Source of the DNA: Nitrospinaceae bacterium
GTDB taxonomy: Bacteria > Nitrospinota > Nitrospinia > Nitrospinales > Nitrospinaceae
Reading direction: 5' to 3'
DNA: 34,347 bases
Assembly: GCA_028278405.1 (NCBI GenBank)
Contig: JANQEK010000013.1
Coordinates: 1 to 34,347, forward strand
In this document: piece by piece, positions 8,464 through 15,731 of the stretch
Numbering within the stretch: position 1 is the stretch's first letter
How the letters are laid out: each line of letters opens with the position of its first letter
Position numbers and translations under genes: made by a program
The notes under the pieces: model-generated
Database searches by the model: none
What the model was told of the DNA's origin: nothing
What the model saw: only the letters and a program-made list of their open reading frames with translations

Positions 8464-8937
8464 ATGGGAAACAATATATTTGAAATCAAAAAAGACTGGG
8501 TTCAGGAAATCGCTCAAAACCTGGAAGATCAAATCGTACAAACTATCCTGGAAATGGGAGATGAGGCTCATACCACATTCTCTCTGGCTCCCTATTCGAT
8601 GGGTTACATGTTCGGGTTTTGTTCCGGTGGATTCGAATTTAACAATGTTGACAAAGATCTTGAAAAAGTGAGCATCCTGATTGAGGTGTACTCGCAGGTA
8701 TTCGGCGAGGCGAGCCATGAGATTTTGCAGACCACCCTGAACCTCAACAACGACGAACACTCTCAATTCAAGGAAGGCGCGGCATCCGGACGGGAAGAAT
8801 TTTTGCGGTGGTTTCACCGCCGGGAAAATCCGATCGGCCTGCTCCGCTATGTATTGAATGGTGAAAAAACCAATAGCCTGAATCCGCAGGGCCTGCCGCG
8901 GTTCCGGGCCCGTTCGCCCCTCCCCTTGACGGGTTGA
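8464..8937 (+). CDS. Hypothetical protein between two paralogs
   Basis: Not recognised. The 157-residue, mostly soluble protein starts at ATG 8464 with a strong ribosome-binding site AAGGAGA about 6 bases upstream, which supports a real gene. The first 60 residues are acidic and look helical (IFEIKKDWVQEIAQNLEDQIVQ); a short glycine/aromatic stretch SMGYMFGFCSGGFEF follows, and the C-terminus is basic and proline-rich. It lies on the strand opposite to the two paralogous exported proteins that flank it. It has no signal peptide. No function proposed. Confidence 0.65.
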   Translation: MGNNIFEIKKDWVQEIAQNLEDQIVQTILEMGDEAHTTFSLAPYSMGYMFGFCSGGFEFNNVDKDLEKVSILIEVYSQVFGEASHEILQTTLNLNNDEHSQFKEGAASGREEFLRWFHRRENPIGLLRYVLNGEKTNSLNPQGLPRFRARSPLPLTG

Positions 8938-8957
8938 GGTCGAACCTTTCCCACCCG

Positions 8958-9512
8958 CTATTTAACTTTTTTTACATTCTTCGGAGTACTGCCGAAATAG
9001 GGAACGGTGTCATCCTGCACCGAAAACTGGCGGTACAGTTTGTGGAATTCTTCATCCCCTAAGGAAGGGTCCATCAACTGCTTCACCTGCTCCTGGGTCA
9101 CCAACTGCTGCGACGGCTCATCGAACGTGGTGGTACCGATACCGATCCAATGCGTGTGCAGAAAGGTCTGGTTGACGAGGCTCTCAATACCACTGGTATA
9201 TTTCAAGGCCGTCGCCATCACATGCCGAGCTATGTACGCCGGGACGCACCGGCCGATGCCGATTACTTTAGCAGTCTTGCCCATGGGAAACGGGCGGATG
9301 GCCGTGCGCGTATGACCGATCTCTTTGAACTCCTTCAGGATCGCCCGCTTCTGCTTCCTGAACTTTTTCGAAATATAACCCTCGACCTTGATTCCCTTCG
9401 TCTCCACCGGTTCGCAGGGCTTGGGGGCTTCCGCCGCCTGCGCGGTCCCGGCCATCCACAAGAAGATCAGGCCGACGGCCATTATTCTTTTCAATCCAAT
9501 TTGATACGTCAC
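8958..9512 (-). CDS. Exported protein of unknown function, copy B
   Basis: Paralog of the protein at 7762-8310. It has 184 residues with a signal peptide ending near GTAQA; Met11 (9482) is an alternative start closer to the hydrophobic core. Cys33 (KPCEPVE) and Cys89 (GIGRCVPAYIARH) have the same spacing as in copy A, and HWIGIGTTTFDEPSQQ and FHKLYRQF are shared. The start at 9512 is favoured by GGAAG 10 bases upstream. The C-terminal tail is lysine-rich (PKNVKKVK). The role is unknown; the conserved cysteine pair suggests a folded extracytoplasmic domain. Confidence 0.75.
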   Translation of the reverse strand: MTYQIGLKRIMAVGLIFLWMAGTAQAAEAPKPCEPVETKGIKVEGYISKKFRKQKRAILKEFKEIGHTRTAIRPFPMGKTAKVIGIGRCVPAYIARHVMATALKYTSGIESLVNQTFLHTHWIGIGTTTFDEPSQQLVTQEQVKQLMDPSLGDEEFHKLYRQFSVQDDTVPYFGSTPKNVKKVK

Positions 9513-9613
9513 AAGCTTCCTTTCCTGGGGCTGTTTCCCCGTTCCCGGCGGCCCCTTTCCGCCGTGCAGGTTATGTTACAATATGTACAAATGTGGGGCT
9601 TTTCAGAGTAAAT

Positions 9614-9853
9614 TCATACAGTACTGTGCCATTTTCGGTATTCTTCGGCGCATTTTTCACTGCAGAAAAAATGGTCCCGACCGCCGATGGTGGCCCGGAT
9701 CGCTTCCGTCTCCGGGATATAGGTCTCGCAATTGGGGTCCATGACCATCTCCGTAGACGAAGGCTCGCCGCCTTTTTCTTTAGGGAGTTTCTGATACCAA
9801 CGGTACAGTAATACCGCCGCGATCAGGAGAATTATAAAAATATCGATTCGCAT
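9614..9853 (-). CDS. Small membrane-anchored TRASH/YHS-like protein
   Basis: A 79-residue protein with one N-terminal membrane span (residues 3-19, IDIFIILLIAAVLLYRW) and a cytoplasmic-type metal-binding motif. The pattern MVMDPNCETYIPETEAI followed by HFFCSEKCAEEYRK has cysteines at 42, 64 and 68. It resembles small PP0621-like proteins and the TRASH/YHS zinc or copper motifs. The frame extends upstream to 9916, but the ATG at 9853 gives the usual start right before the membrane span; the ribosome-binding site is weak for both. It is divergent from the sigma factor gene. Exact metal and role are unknown. Confidence 0.7.
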   Translation of the reverse strand: MRIDIFIILLIAAVLLYRWYQKLPKEKGGEPSSTEMVMDPNCETYIPETEAIRATIGGRDHFFCSEKCAEEYRKWHSTV

Positions 9854-9941
9854 ATCGTCATTGTACTTTTTATAAGATCGACATTCAACGGTTCCTATTC
9901 CCTCAAATACGGGCATAAAACCGGTCTACAAGTGATTGATT

Positions 9942-10940
9942 ATGAACGAGCCTTTAAAACATAAGCCGGAATTCGACGAGGACGAGGAAGAAAAACCTCT
10001 CCCGCTGGAACCGGAGGTGCTGGACGGCGACCTCGACGACGACCCGGATGAGGAGCAGCGTCCCTTGCCCGTTGTGCGGGGATCAGACTCGCTGGCGCCG
10101 CTCGACCCGCTGACGGCTTACATCAACGAAATCCGCCAATACGGCGAATTGTCCGAGGAAGAGGAAAAAGAGCTCGCCATCCACTATAAGGAAACCGGCG
10201 ACGTCAAGGCCGCCTACAAACTCATCACCAACAACCTCACGCTGGTGGTGAAAATCGCCATGACCTTCCGGCGCGAATGGCAGAACGTGATGGACCTCAT
10301 CCAGGAAGGCAACGTCGGCCTCATGAAAGCCGTGCAGAACTTCGACCCGTTCCGCGGCGTACGCCTGCCCGCCTATGCCAGCTGGTGGATCAAGGCCTAT
10401 ATCCTGAAATACATCCTCGACAACTGGCGACTGGTACGCGTCGGCACCACCAACGCCCGACGCAAACTGCTCTACAACCTGCAAAAGGAAAAAGCCAAAC
10501 TCGAGGAACAGGGGTTCACCGCCACGCCCAAAAAGCTGGCCGAACATTTCGGTGTCGCCGAAAAGGACGTGATCGATGTCCAGGCCAGCCTCGGCGCCTA
10601 CGACGTCTCGATGGACACCCCGGTCCACCCGGACAGCGAAATGACGCCTTCGAAATCGCTATCCGACGGCAAAAACCCGGCCCAGGCCATCGAGAAAAGC
10701 CAGTTTCATGAGGCCCTCCACGAAAAAATCGAGGCGTTTCTCGAGGACCTGAAACCTATTGAAAAAGAATTGTTTGCCACCCGCATCCTGTCCGAGGACC
10801 CAACCTCGTTGAAAGAAATCGGCGAACACTATAATATTACCCGCGAAGCCGTCCGGCAGACCGAACAACGCTTGCTCAAAAAATTCAAAACGTATATAAC
10901 TGAGCACTTACCGGAAGCGGAAAACTACTTCATGAAGTGA
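9942..10940 (+). CDS. rpoH: RpoH-like (sigma-32 type) RNA polymerase sigma factor
   Basis: Group 3-like sigma factor directing transcription of heat-shock or stress genes. Region 1.2 (LDPLTAYINEIRQYGELS) is followed by region 2 (NLTLVVKIAMTFRRE ... DLIQEGNVGLMKAVQNFDP ... YASWWIKAYIL). The segment TNARRKLLYNLQKEK resembles the RpoH box. Region 4 has the helix-turn-helix SLKEIGEHYNITREAVRQTEQRLLKK. There are 332 residues from ATG 9942; a TTG at 9936 would add two. About 45 N-terminal residues are an acidic, proline-rich extension not typical of E. coli RpoH. The gene is preceded by a divergent gene and followed by palindromic repeats before fumC. Confidence 0.88.
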   Translation: MNEPLKHKPEFDEDEEEKPLPLEPEVLDGDLDDDPDEEQRPLPVVRGSDSLAPLDPLTAYINEIRQYGELSEEEEKELAIHYKETGDVKAAYKLITNNLTLVVKIAMTFRREWQNVMDLIQEGNVGLMKAVQNFDPFRGVRLPAYASWWIKAYILKYILDNWRLVRVGTTNARRKLLYNLQKEKAKLEEQGFTATPKKLAEHFGVAEKDVIDVQASLGAYDVSMDTPVHPDSEMTPSKSLSDGKNPAQAIEKSQFHEALHEKIEAFLEDLKPIEKELFATRILSEDPTSLKEIGEHYNITREAVRQTEQRLLKKFKTYITEHLPEAENYFMK

Positions 10941-10952
10941 CCAATACAAGCT

Positions 10953-11018
10953 CCCCTCCTTGAAAAGGAGGGGGATAAAAATGGGCTGGTTTTAAATTTA
11001 TCCGCGGCGATTCGCCGC
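10953..11018. repeat. Composite palindromic repeat between rpoH and fumC
   Basis: Two hairpins: CCCCTCCTT (10953-10961) with AAGGAGGGG (10965-10973) around GAA, and GCGGCG (11004-11009) with CGCCGC (11013-11018) around ATT. They are joined by an A/T-rich stretch containing TTTTAAATTT. The same two-part structure appears at 14070-14117. No T-run makes it a clear terminator, though it could end rpoH transcripts. Confidence 0.6.
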
Positions 11019-11032
11019 TAGAGGGGGAAAAT

Positions 11033-12421
11033 ATGGACTACCGGATGGAATCGGACAGCATGGGGGAAATCAAGGTTCCCGCCGATAAATATTACGGCGC
11101 ACAGACCGCGCGGTCGCTCATCAATTTCAACATCGGATGGGAAACCATGCCGCGCGAGATCATCCGGGCCATGGGCATCCTCAAAAAAGCCGCTGCCATC
11201 GTCAATGCCGAATTGCATGTCCTGCCCGCCGAAAAAAAAGACCTCATCGTCCAGGCGGCGGATGAAGTGATCTCCGGAAATCTCGATCTGCATTTCCCAC
11301 TGCGCGTGTGGCAGACCGGCTCCGGTACCCAGACCAACATGAACACCAACGAAGTGATTGCCAATCGCGCTATCGAAATCGCCGGCGGCACACTCGGCAG
11401 CAAAGACCCCATCCACCCCAACGACGATGTCAACAAGGGCCAGTCGTCGAACGACACGTTTCCCACCGCCATGCACATTGCGGCGGTCGAACAGATTCAC
11501 AACCGGCTCATCCCGGACATCTCCGCCCTGCGCGACACACTGAAAAAGAAATCGGACGCCTTCAAAAGCATCATCAAGATCGGCCGCACGCATTTGATGG
11601 ACGCCACCCCGCTCACATTGGGACAGGAATTCAGCGGTTACGCCACACAGCTCGACAACGCCATCCAGCGCATCGACGGATGCCTGCCGCGCCTGTACCA
11701 GATCGCTCTCGGCGGCACCGCCGTCGGTACCGGCATCAACACGCACAAGGATTTCCCGGTAAAGGTGGCCAAAGTGATCGCCGACCTCACCAAACACCCG
11801 TTCATCACCGCGCCCAACAAGTTTGAGGCGCTGGCGGCTCACGACGCCATCGTCGAAGCCAGCGGCGTGATGAAAACCATCGCCTGTTCTCTGATGAAAA
11901 TCGGCAACGACGTGCGCTGGCTGGGGTCGGGTCCGCGCTGCGGTATCGGCGAACTCGCGTTACCCGCCAACGAACCCGGCTCGTCCATCATGCCCGGCAA
12001 GGTCAACCCGACGCAATCGGAAGCACTCACCATGGTCGCGGCACAAGTGATCGGTAACGACACCGCCGTCAACGTCGGCGGCGCATCCGGTAACTTCGAG
12101 CTCAACGTGTTCAAGCCGGTGATGATCTACAACCTGCTGCAATCCATAAGACTCATCAGCGACGCCTGCAAATCGTTCAACGAACACTGCGCCGTCGGCA
12201 TCCAGCCCAACAAGGACAATATCGAACAATTCCTCAACAACTCACTGATGCTGGTCACGGCGCTCAATCCGCACATCGGCTACGACAACGCCGCCAAGGT
12301 GGCGAAGAAAGCTTTCGAGGATAACAGCACACTCAAAGAAGCCGCCGTGGCACTGGGATTATTAACCGCCGAAGAATTCGACCAGAAAGTCCAGCCGAAG
12401 AACATGATAGGACCAAAATAG
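11033..12421 (+). CDS. fumC: Class II fumarate hydratase
   Basis: Interconverts fumarate and malate in the TCA cycle without an iron-sulphur cluster. The 462 residues match the family length. Visible signatures are [52 protein letters not shown] (the conserved histidine region), and the fumarase/aspartase signature [16 protein letters not shown]. FumC differs from aspartase by these local sequences, and the match to FumC is strong throughout. It lies on the + strand downstream of the sigma factor gene, separated by a composite repeat; the AT-rich gene pair follows after 62 bases. Confidence 0.96.
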   Translation: MDYRMESDSMGEIKVPADKYYGAQTARSLINFNIGWETMPREIIRAMGILKKAAAIVNAELHVLPAEKKDLIVQAADEVISGNLDLHFPLRVWQTGSGTQTNMNTNEVIANRAIEIAGGTLGSKDPIHPNDDVNKGQSSNDTFPTAMHIAAVEQIHNRLIPDISALRDTLKKKSDAFKSIIKIGRTHLMDATPLTLGQEFSGYATQLDNAIQRIDGCLPRLYQIALGGTAVGTGINTHKDFPVKVAKVIADLTKHPFITAPNKFEALAAHDAIVEASGVMKTIACSLMKIGNDVRWLGSGPRCGIGELALPANEPGSSIMPGKVNPTQSEALTMVAAQVIGNDTAVNVGGASGNFELNVFKPVMIYNLLQSIRLISDACKSFNEHCAVGIQPNKDNIEQFLNNSLMLVTALNPHIGYDNAAKVAKKAFEDNSTLKEAAVALGLLTAEEFDQKVQPKNMIGPK

Positions 12422-12483
12422 TCAATGCAAAGTATATATAAATTATAGATTTGTAAAACTAGCAAAATAGACTTGGAGACGAC

Positions 12484-12822
12484 ATGGTTGACGGATTTTA
12501 TCAAATTACTTTTCGTGGCACAGCCGATTGGGGCATGGGAATGCTCATCTTAAAAGATGGGGTAATAACTGGCGCTGATGTTGGTGGTGTCTTGTATGAC
12601 GGAACCTATAAAGAGCATAAAGATAAAATTTCTAGCAAGATCACTCTAACAGTTCCCCCCGGCGCAACACTTGTTACAGGCACTCTCCCACAACCGAAGG
12701 AACATAAATTTGATTTCGAATTATCATTAAATAAAAAAAATATTGAAACAAAAGAACCCGTTCTTGTTCATCTGCCAACGGGTCCTGTCAATGTCATTTT
12801 CAATCTCTTGAGAAAATTTTAA
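12484..12822 (+). CDS. GrlR-like small protein
   Basis: A 112-residue protein with the pattern MVDGFYQITFRGTADWGMGMLILKDG and then GADVGGVLYDGTYKEH. I recognise this as the beta-barrel motif of the GrlR-like family, first named after the enteropathogenic type III secretion regulator but common elsewhere as a stand-alone protein of unknown role. TTGGAG lies just before ATG 12484. It is AT-rich compared with fumC before it and VOC after it, and forms a pair with the next gene, 4 bases downstream. The name reflects similarity only; there is no type III secretion system in view. Confidence 0.65.
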   Translation: MVDGFYQITFRGTADWGMGMLILKDGVITGADVGGVLYDGTYKEHKDKISSKITLTVPPGATLVTGTLPQPKEHKFDFELSLNKKNIETKEPVLVHLPTGPVNVIFNLLRKF

Positions 12823-12826
12823 TATC

Positions 12827-13504
12827 ATGGCGAAAGATACATGCCCATGTCCATGTAATACCTGCGGTGTCGAAACAGAGCATGATGTTATTGTTCTAAA
12901 TGATTTGCGTGAGGAAGATTCAGATGGCAACTCTGTTCATCGTGAAATAAGTGCTATTTACTGCCGAGGTTGCAAAACAGCGGCAATCCGCGAAATAATA
13001 ACTAAAGAAAATACAAAAGAAAAACAGTTGCTCTACAAACCGCCTCGTCTCTGGCTACAACAACCCAAATGGATAGAAAGTTTGGAGTCGATCGATCCAA
13101 CGATCCATGGGCTTCTCTTAGAAGTATATTCAGCTGCAAATGACGATCAATCCCGACTATTTTCAATGGGAATCCGCTCTGCCCTGGATCGTGTCATGAC
13201 ATACTTAGTTGGAGACATTGGTGGCTTTGAACAAAAAATCGATGATATGGTCAAGAAGAAACATATCTCTGAAAATCAAAAAGAAACAATTATGATAGTG
13301 ATTGATGCAAGTTCAGCTACGCAACATCGTGGATTTAGACCAGTACGTGATCTTTTAGAGCATATGATAGCGGTTTTAGAAACGATTATTCACCAGCTTT
13401 ATTTGTTAAATCCAATGCTCCAAACCTTAAAAACACAAATTCCTCCTAGACCACCACGCAAGAAAAGCAAATCACCCAAAAAGAAATCTAAAAAGAATAA
13501 ATAA
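12827..13504 (+). CDS. Zinc-ribbon / DUF4145-like protein
   Basis: A 225-residue protein. The N-terminus has clustered cysteines (6, 8, 10, 13) and YCRGC (46, 49), a likely zinc-binding ribbon. The middle matches my memory of DUF4145: LLLEVYSAANDDQSRLFSMGIRSALDRVM, then SATQHRGFRPVRDLLEHMIAVLETIIHQLY. The C-terminal 25 residues are a basic, proline/lysine-rich tail (KKSKSPKKKSK). DUF4145 is often found in restriction or other defence contexts, but none is seen here. The gene is AT-rich and 4 bases after the GrlR-like gene, suggesting one unit acquired together. Confidence 0.65.
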   Translation: MAKDTCPCPCNTCGVETEHDVIVLNDLREEDSDGNSVHREISAIYCRGCKTAAIREIITKENTKEKQLLYKPPRLWLQQPKWIESLESIDPTIHGLLLEVYSAANDDQSRLFSMGIRSALDRVMTYLVGDIGGFEQKIDDMVKKKHISENQKETIMIVIDASSATQHRGFRPVRDLLEHMIAVLETIIHQLYLLNPMLQTLKTQIPPRPPRKKSKSPKKKSKKNK

Positions 13505-13548
13505 TATACATCAACTTTTTCCCTTTGTACGATCTGTATACAGTTTCC

Positions 13549-13986
13549 TCACGTCAAATCCATGAAGGGATTGTAGGCCACTTCCCACAGGTGGTCGTCG
13601 GGATCGGCGAAGTAGCCGGAATACCCACCCCAGAACACGTCCTGTGGTTGCTTCACAAGAGTTGCTCCTGAATCCACCGCCAGTTGGACGACGGTGTCGA
13701 CTTCTTCTTTCGTTCCCACATTGTGCGCCAATGTTACCGGCGAGCCGCCGGGGGCAGCTTTTTCCCAGCCAACAGCTAGTCCTGCACGCTTGGCATCTTC
13801 TCCTAGATCCTCAGCCAGATCAGCCAGCGGATACAGGGCCAGCCAGGTGCCTTCCATTTTGAAAAACACGATCCCGGCGTCGTCCTTGTACTCGTGCGTC
13901 GGGAATCCCAGTCCATCGCGGTAAAAATTCAACGACCGTTTCAGGTCGGACACACCTAAGGTGATGATACTGATTTTTGGTTTCAT
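13549..13986 (-). CDS. VOC (glyoxalase/bleomycin-resistance) family protein
   Basis: A 145-residue protein of the vicinal oxygen chelate fold. It starts MKPKISIITLGVSDLKRSLNFYRDGLGF, typical of the first VOC beta-alpha-beta unit, and ends with GYFADPDDHLWEVAYNP, the conserved metal-ligand glutamate region. The middle contains a second unit (EEVDTVVQLAVDSGATLVKQP). Enzymatic activity and substrate cannot be inferred. Palindromic repeats fill the space upstream (14019-14117), before the fetB-like gene. Confidence 0.85.
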   Translation of the reverse strand: MKPKISIITLGVSDLKRSLNFYRDGLGFPTHEYKDDAGIVFFKMEGTWLALYPLADLAEDLGEDAKRAGLAVGWEKAAPGGSPVTLAHNVGTKEEVDTVVQLAVDSGATLVKQPQDVFWGGYSGYFADPDDHLWEVAYNPFMDLT

Positions 13987-14018
13987 GGAAATTTTTCCTC
14001 TTGTTCTTCATCTGTATC

Positions 14019-14117
14019 CCCCTCCTTTCCAAGGAGGGGTTAGGGGTGGTTGACATCAACCCCTCCCAGCCTCCCCTTGAAAAGGGGAGGAGAAAATTAG
14101 CTCCGGCGCTTCGCCGG
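14019..14117. repeat. Cluster of four palindromes upstream of the VOC gene
   Basis: Four hairpins in 100 bases: CCCCTCCTT/AAGGAGGGG (14019-14039), an inner GGTTG/CAACC hairpin flanked by AGGGG and CCCCT (about 14042-14064), CCTCCCCTT/AAGGGGAGG around GAA (14070-14090), and CCGGCG/CGCCGG around CTT (14103-14117). The first, third and fourth units resemble those at 10953-11018. The cluster begins a few bases after the start codon region of the VOC gene and ends at the fetB-like stop. Confidence 0.65.
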
Positions 14118-14885
14118 TCAGGCGGTACTTGGCCTGAAGGTATCCAATAACTGTAGGTCGCTGGAAAAACACCGGCGTGCAGCTAATAGCGTCACGATCA
14201 TACAGGTCAGACTTGCTGTGCCGGCGATCATGAACACGATAGCGAGCTGGTACTTCACCGCTTCCAGGGGCGAGCCGCCGGCGATGATGAAACCGGTCAT
14301 AATGCCCGGCAGATGCACGAGTCCGATGATCTTCATGCTATCGATCACCGGGATCAGGGCGGACCGCACAGACTGACGCACCGCCCATTCCGAAGCCTGC
14401 TGCGCGTTGGCGCCCAATGCCAGCAACGTTTCGATGCGTTTGCGCTGATGTCCCAGTTCACCGATGAGACGGTTCATGGAGAGCGACGACGCGTTCATCG
14501 AGTTGCCGATGATCATCCCGCCCAGCGGGATGATGTACTTGGCCTCGGGACCGATCACCCCCGCCCCCGACAGCACCGCGAAAGTGATGACCGAACCGAT
14601 GAGGATACCGGTAAACGCAATGCCTGTGGAGTGCGGTATCTTTTCGCCCCGCTTCCCGGAGATCGCCGCCGCAATGCCGGTCATCGCCAGCAGGATCAGG
14701 CCCAGATAGATGAAGTTGTCCAGCCTCAGAATCCATTCCAGCAGGAAGCCCATGATTACCAGTTGCACCGTAGCGCGCAGGGAAGCGATCACCACTTCCT
14801 TCTCCAGTTTCAACCGGTTGTGCCATGCGATGAACAGAGCGATGGCGATCAGCCCGTAGGCGATCAGTAACGATTCAATCGTCAT
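14118..14885 (-). CDS. fetB: FetB-type ABC transporter permease
   Basis: Membrane subunit of the UPF0014 (YbbM/FetB) transporter family, which in E. coli is linked to iron export and oxidative stress resistance. The 255 residues have several membrane spans. Family motifs are SLRATVQLVIMGFLLEWI near the N-terminus, GMIIGNSMNASSLSMNRL in the middle, and the charged segment ALGANAQQASEWAVRQSVRSALIPVID, followed by GIMTGFIIAGGSPLEAVKYQ. The partner ATPase is the next gene upstream on the same strand (81 bases away). The metal is inferred from the family. Confidence 0.85.
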   Translation of the reverse strand: MTIESLLIAYGLIAIALFIAWHNRLKLEKEVVIASLRATVQLVIMGFLLEWILRLDNFIYLGLILLAMTGIAAAISGKRGEKIPHSTGIAFTGILIGSVITFAVLSGAGVIGPEAKYIIPLGGMIIGNSMNASSLSMNRLIGELGHQRKRIETLLALGANAQQASEWAVRQSVRSALIPVIDSMKIIGLVHLPGIMTGFIIAGGSPLEAVKYQLAIVFMIAGTASLTCMIVTLLAARRCFSSDLQLLDTFRPSTA

Positions 14886-14905
14886 TTTTTTCTCCTTGTC
14901 ATTTT

Positions 14906-14945
14906 CTAATACTTAATCGTGTCACCCTGAGCCTGTCAAAGTATG
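14906..14945. repeat. Dispersed-repeat motif between fetB and fetA
   Basis: The 80-base gap between the two genes contains GTCACCCTGAGCCTGTCAAAG. This resembles a motif (GTCACCCTGAGC...) that recurs in intergenic regions of many bacterial genomes. Only one copy is seen in this window. Confidence 0.3.
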
Positions 14946-14965
14946 GCACCATGGGTTATAGCGTT

Positions 14966-15697
14966 TTAAATTTGCTCCGGGCCTTGCCCGGTGAGTTCTC
15001 CTTTAAGAAACTTTTGTAACGTTGTATTACCCGTATCGTTCACCAAGTCCTGGATATTGCCGCGAGCGAGGACCGATCCGCAGACCAGTACCAGCGTCTC
15101 GGTATTGAAGCGGACGGCCTGCGGGATGTCGTGCGTCACCAGCACCGTTGCCGTGTGCAGACGGGAATGAACATCCTTGATGAGGTTCTCGATGGTTAAT
15201 GCCGCCGTCGGGTCGAGCGCCGAAGTCGGTTCGTCGAGCAGGAGTACGTCCGGCTTGTTGGCCAGCACCTGCGCGAAAGACACGCGCTGCTGTTCGCCGA
15301 CCGAAAGCGTTTCCACCTGGCGTGTCATGAGCTCCGGCGGAAGGCCCACCTGTTGCAGCAGTTCCTGAATCTCCGGTTCGCTCACCGTTTCGTGGCGCAG
15401 GGAAGGCCCGAGTGCCACATTCGCCGCCACCGTCTCCGGGATCAGCGCCGGCGTCTGGAACACCATGCCCATGCGGCGGCGCAGGTCCAAAATGTCGAGC
15501 GACCGCACCTCGGCGCCGTTGAGGAATACCTCGCCGGAGTCTGCGGGATCGAGCCGGTTGAGGCAGCGCAGGAGCGACGACTTGCCCGCGCCGGACGGAC
15601 CCAGCACGGTCAGCATCTCCCCCGGTTTCACCTCGAACGAGAGGTCTTTGAGGATGGCTTTGCCTTTGGTTAACGATAAGTTGGATACACGCAACAT
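14966..15697 (-). CDS. fetA: FetA-type ABC transporter ATP-binding protein
   Basis: ATPase partner of the FetB-like permease. The 243-residue protein has Walker A GPSGAGKSS (about residues 33-41), the Q-loop MGMVFQTPALIPETVAANV, the signature LSVGEQQRVSFAQ, Walker B VLLLDEPTSALD, and the H-loop VTHDIP. The order ATPase then permease on the - strand matches FetAB. The last nine residues (LTGQGPEQI) and the stop codon are encoded by a palindromic repeat at 14970-14991, so the C-terminus may have been reshaped by that insertion. It lies 34 bases after nadA and may be part of the HIT-nadA unit. Confidence 0.87.
   Translation of the reverse strand: MLRVSNLSLTKGKAILKDLSFEVKPGEMLTVLGPSGAGKSSLLRCLNRLDPADSGEVFLNGAEVRSLDILDLRRRMGMVFQTPALIPETVAANVALGPSLRHETVSEPEIQELLQQVGLPPELMTRQVETLSVGEQQRVSFAQVLANKPDVLLLDEPTSALDPTAALTIENLIKDVHSRLHTATVLVTHDIPQAVRFNTETLVLVCGSVLARGNIQDLVNDTGNTTLQKFLKGELTGQGPEQI
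14970..14991. repeat. Palindromic repeat overlapping the 3' end of fetA
   Basis: CCGGGC (14977-14982) and GCCCGG (14986-14991) around CTT, preceded by TTTTAAATTTGCT. The same sequence follows aroC at 5138-5160, apart from one base. Here the element lies inside the coding frame of the fetA-like gene and supplies its last codons. Confidence 0.6.
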
Positions 15698-15731
15698 GAA
15701 TGACCGCTTTCGCTAAAAATGCAGAGCGTAT

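Noticed and set aside
12484-12822. Link of the GrlR-like protein to a type III secretion system
   Set aside because: No secretion genes are in the window; the similarity only concerns the small domain and not its regulatory context.
10953-14117. CRISPR-like repeats
   Set aside because: The repeats are palindromes with irregular spacing and no regular spacers; no Cas genes are present.
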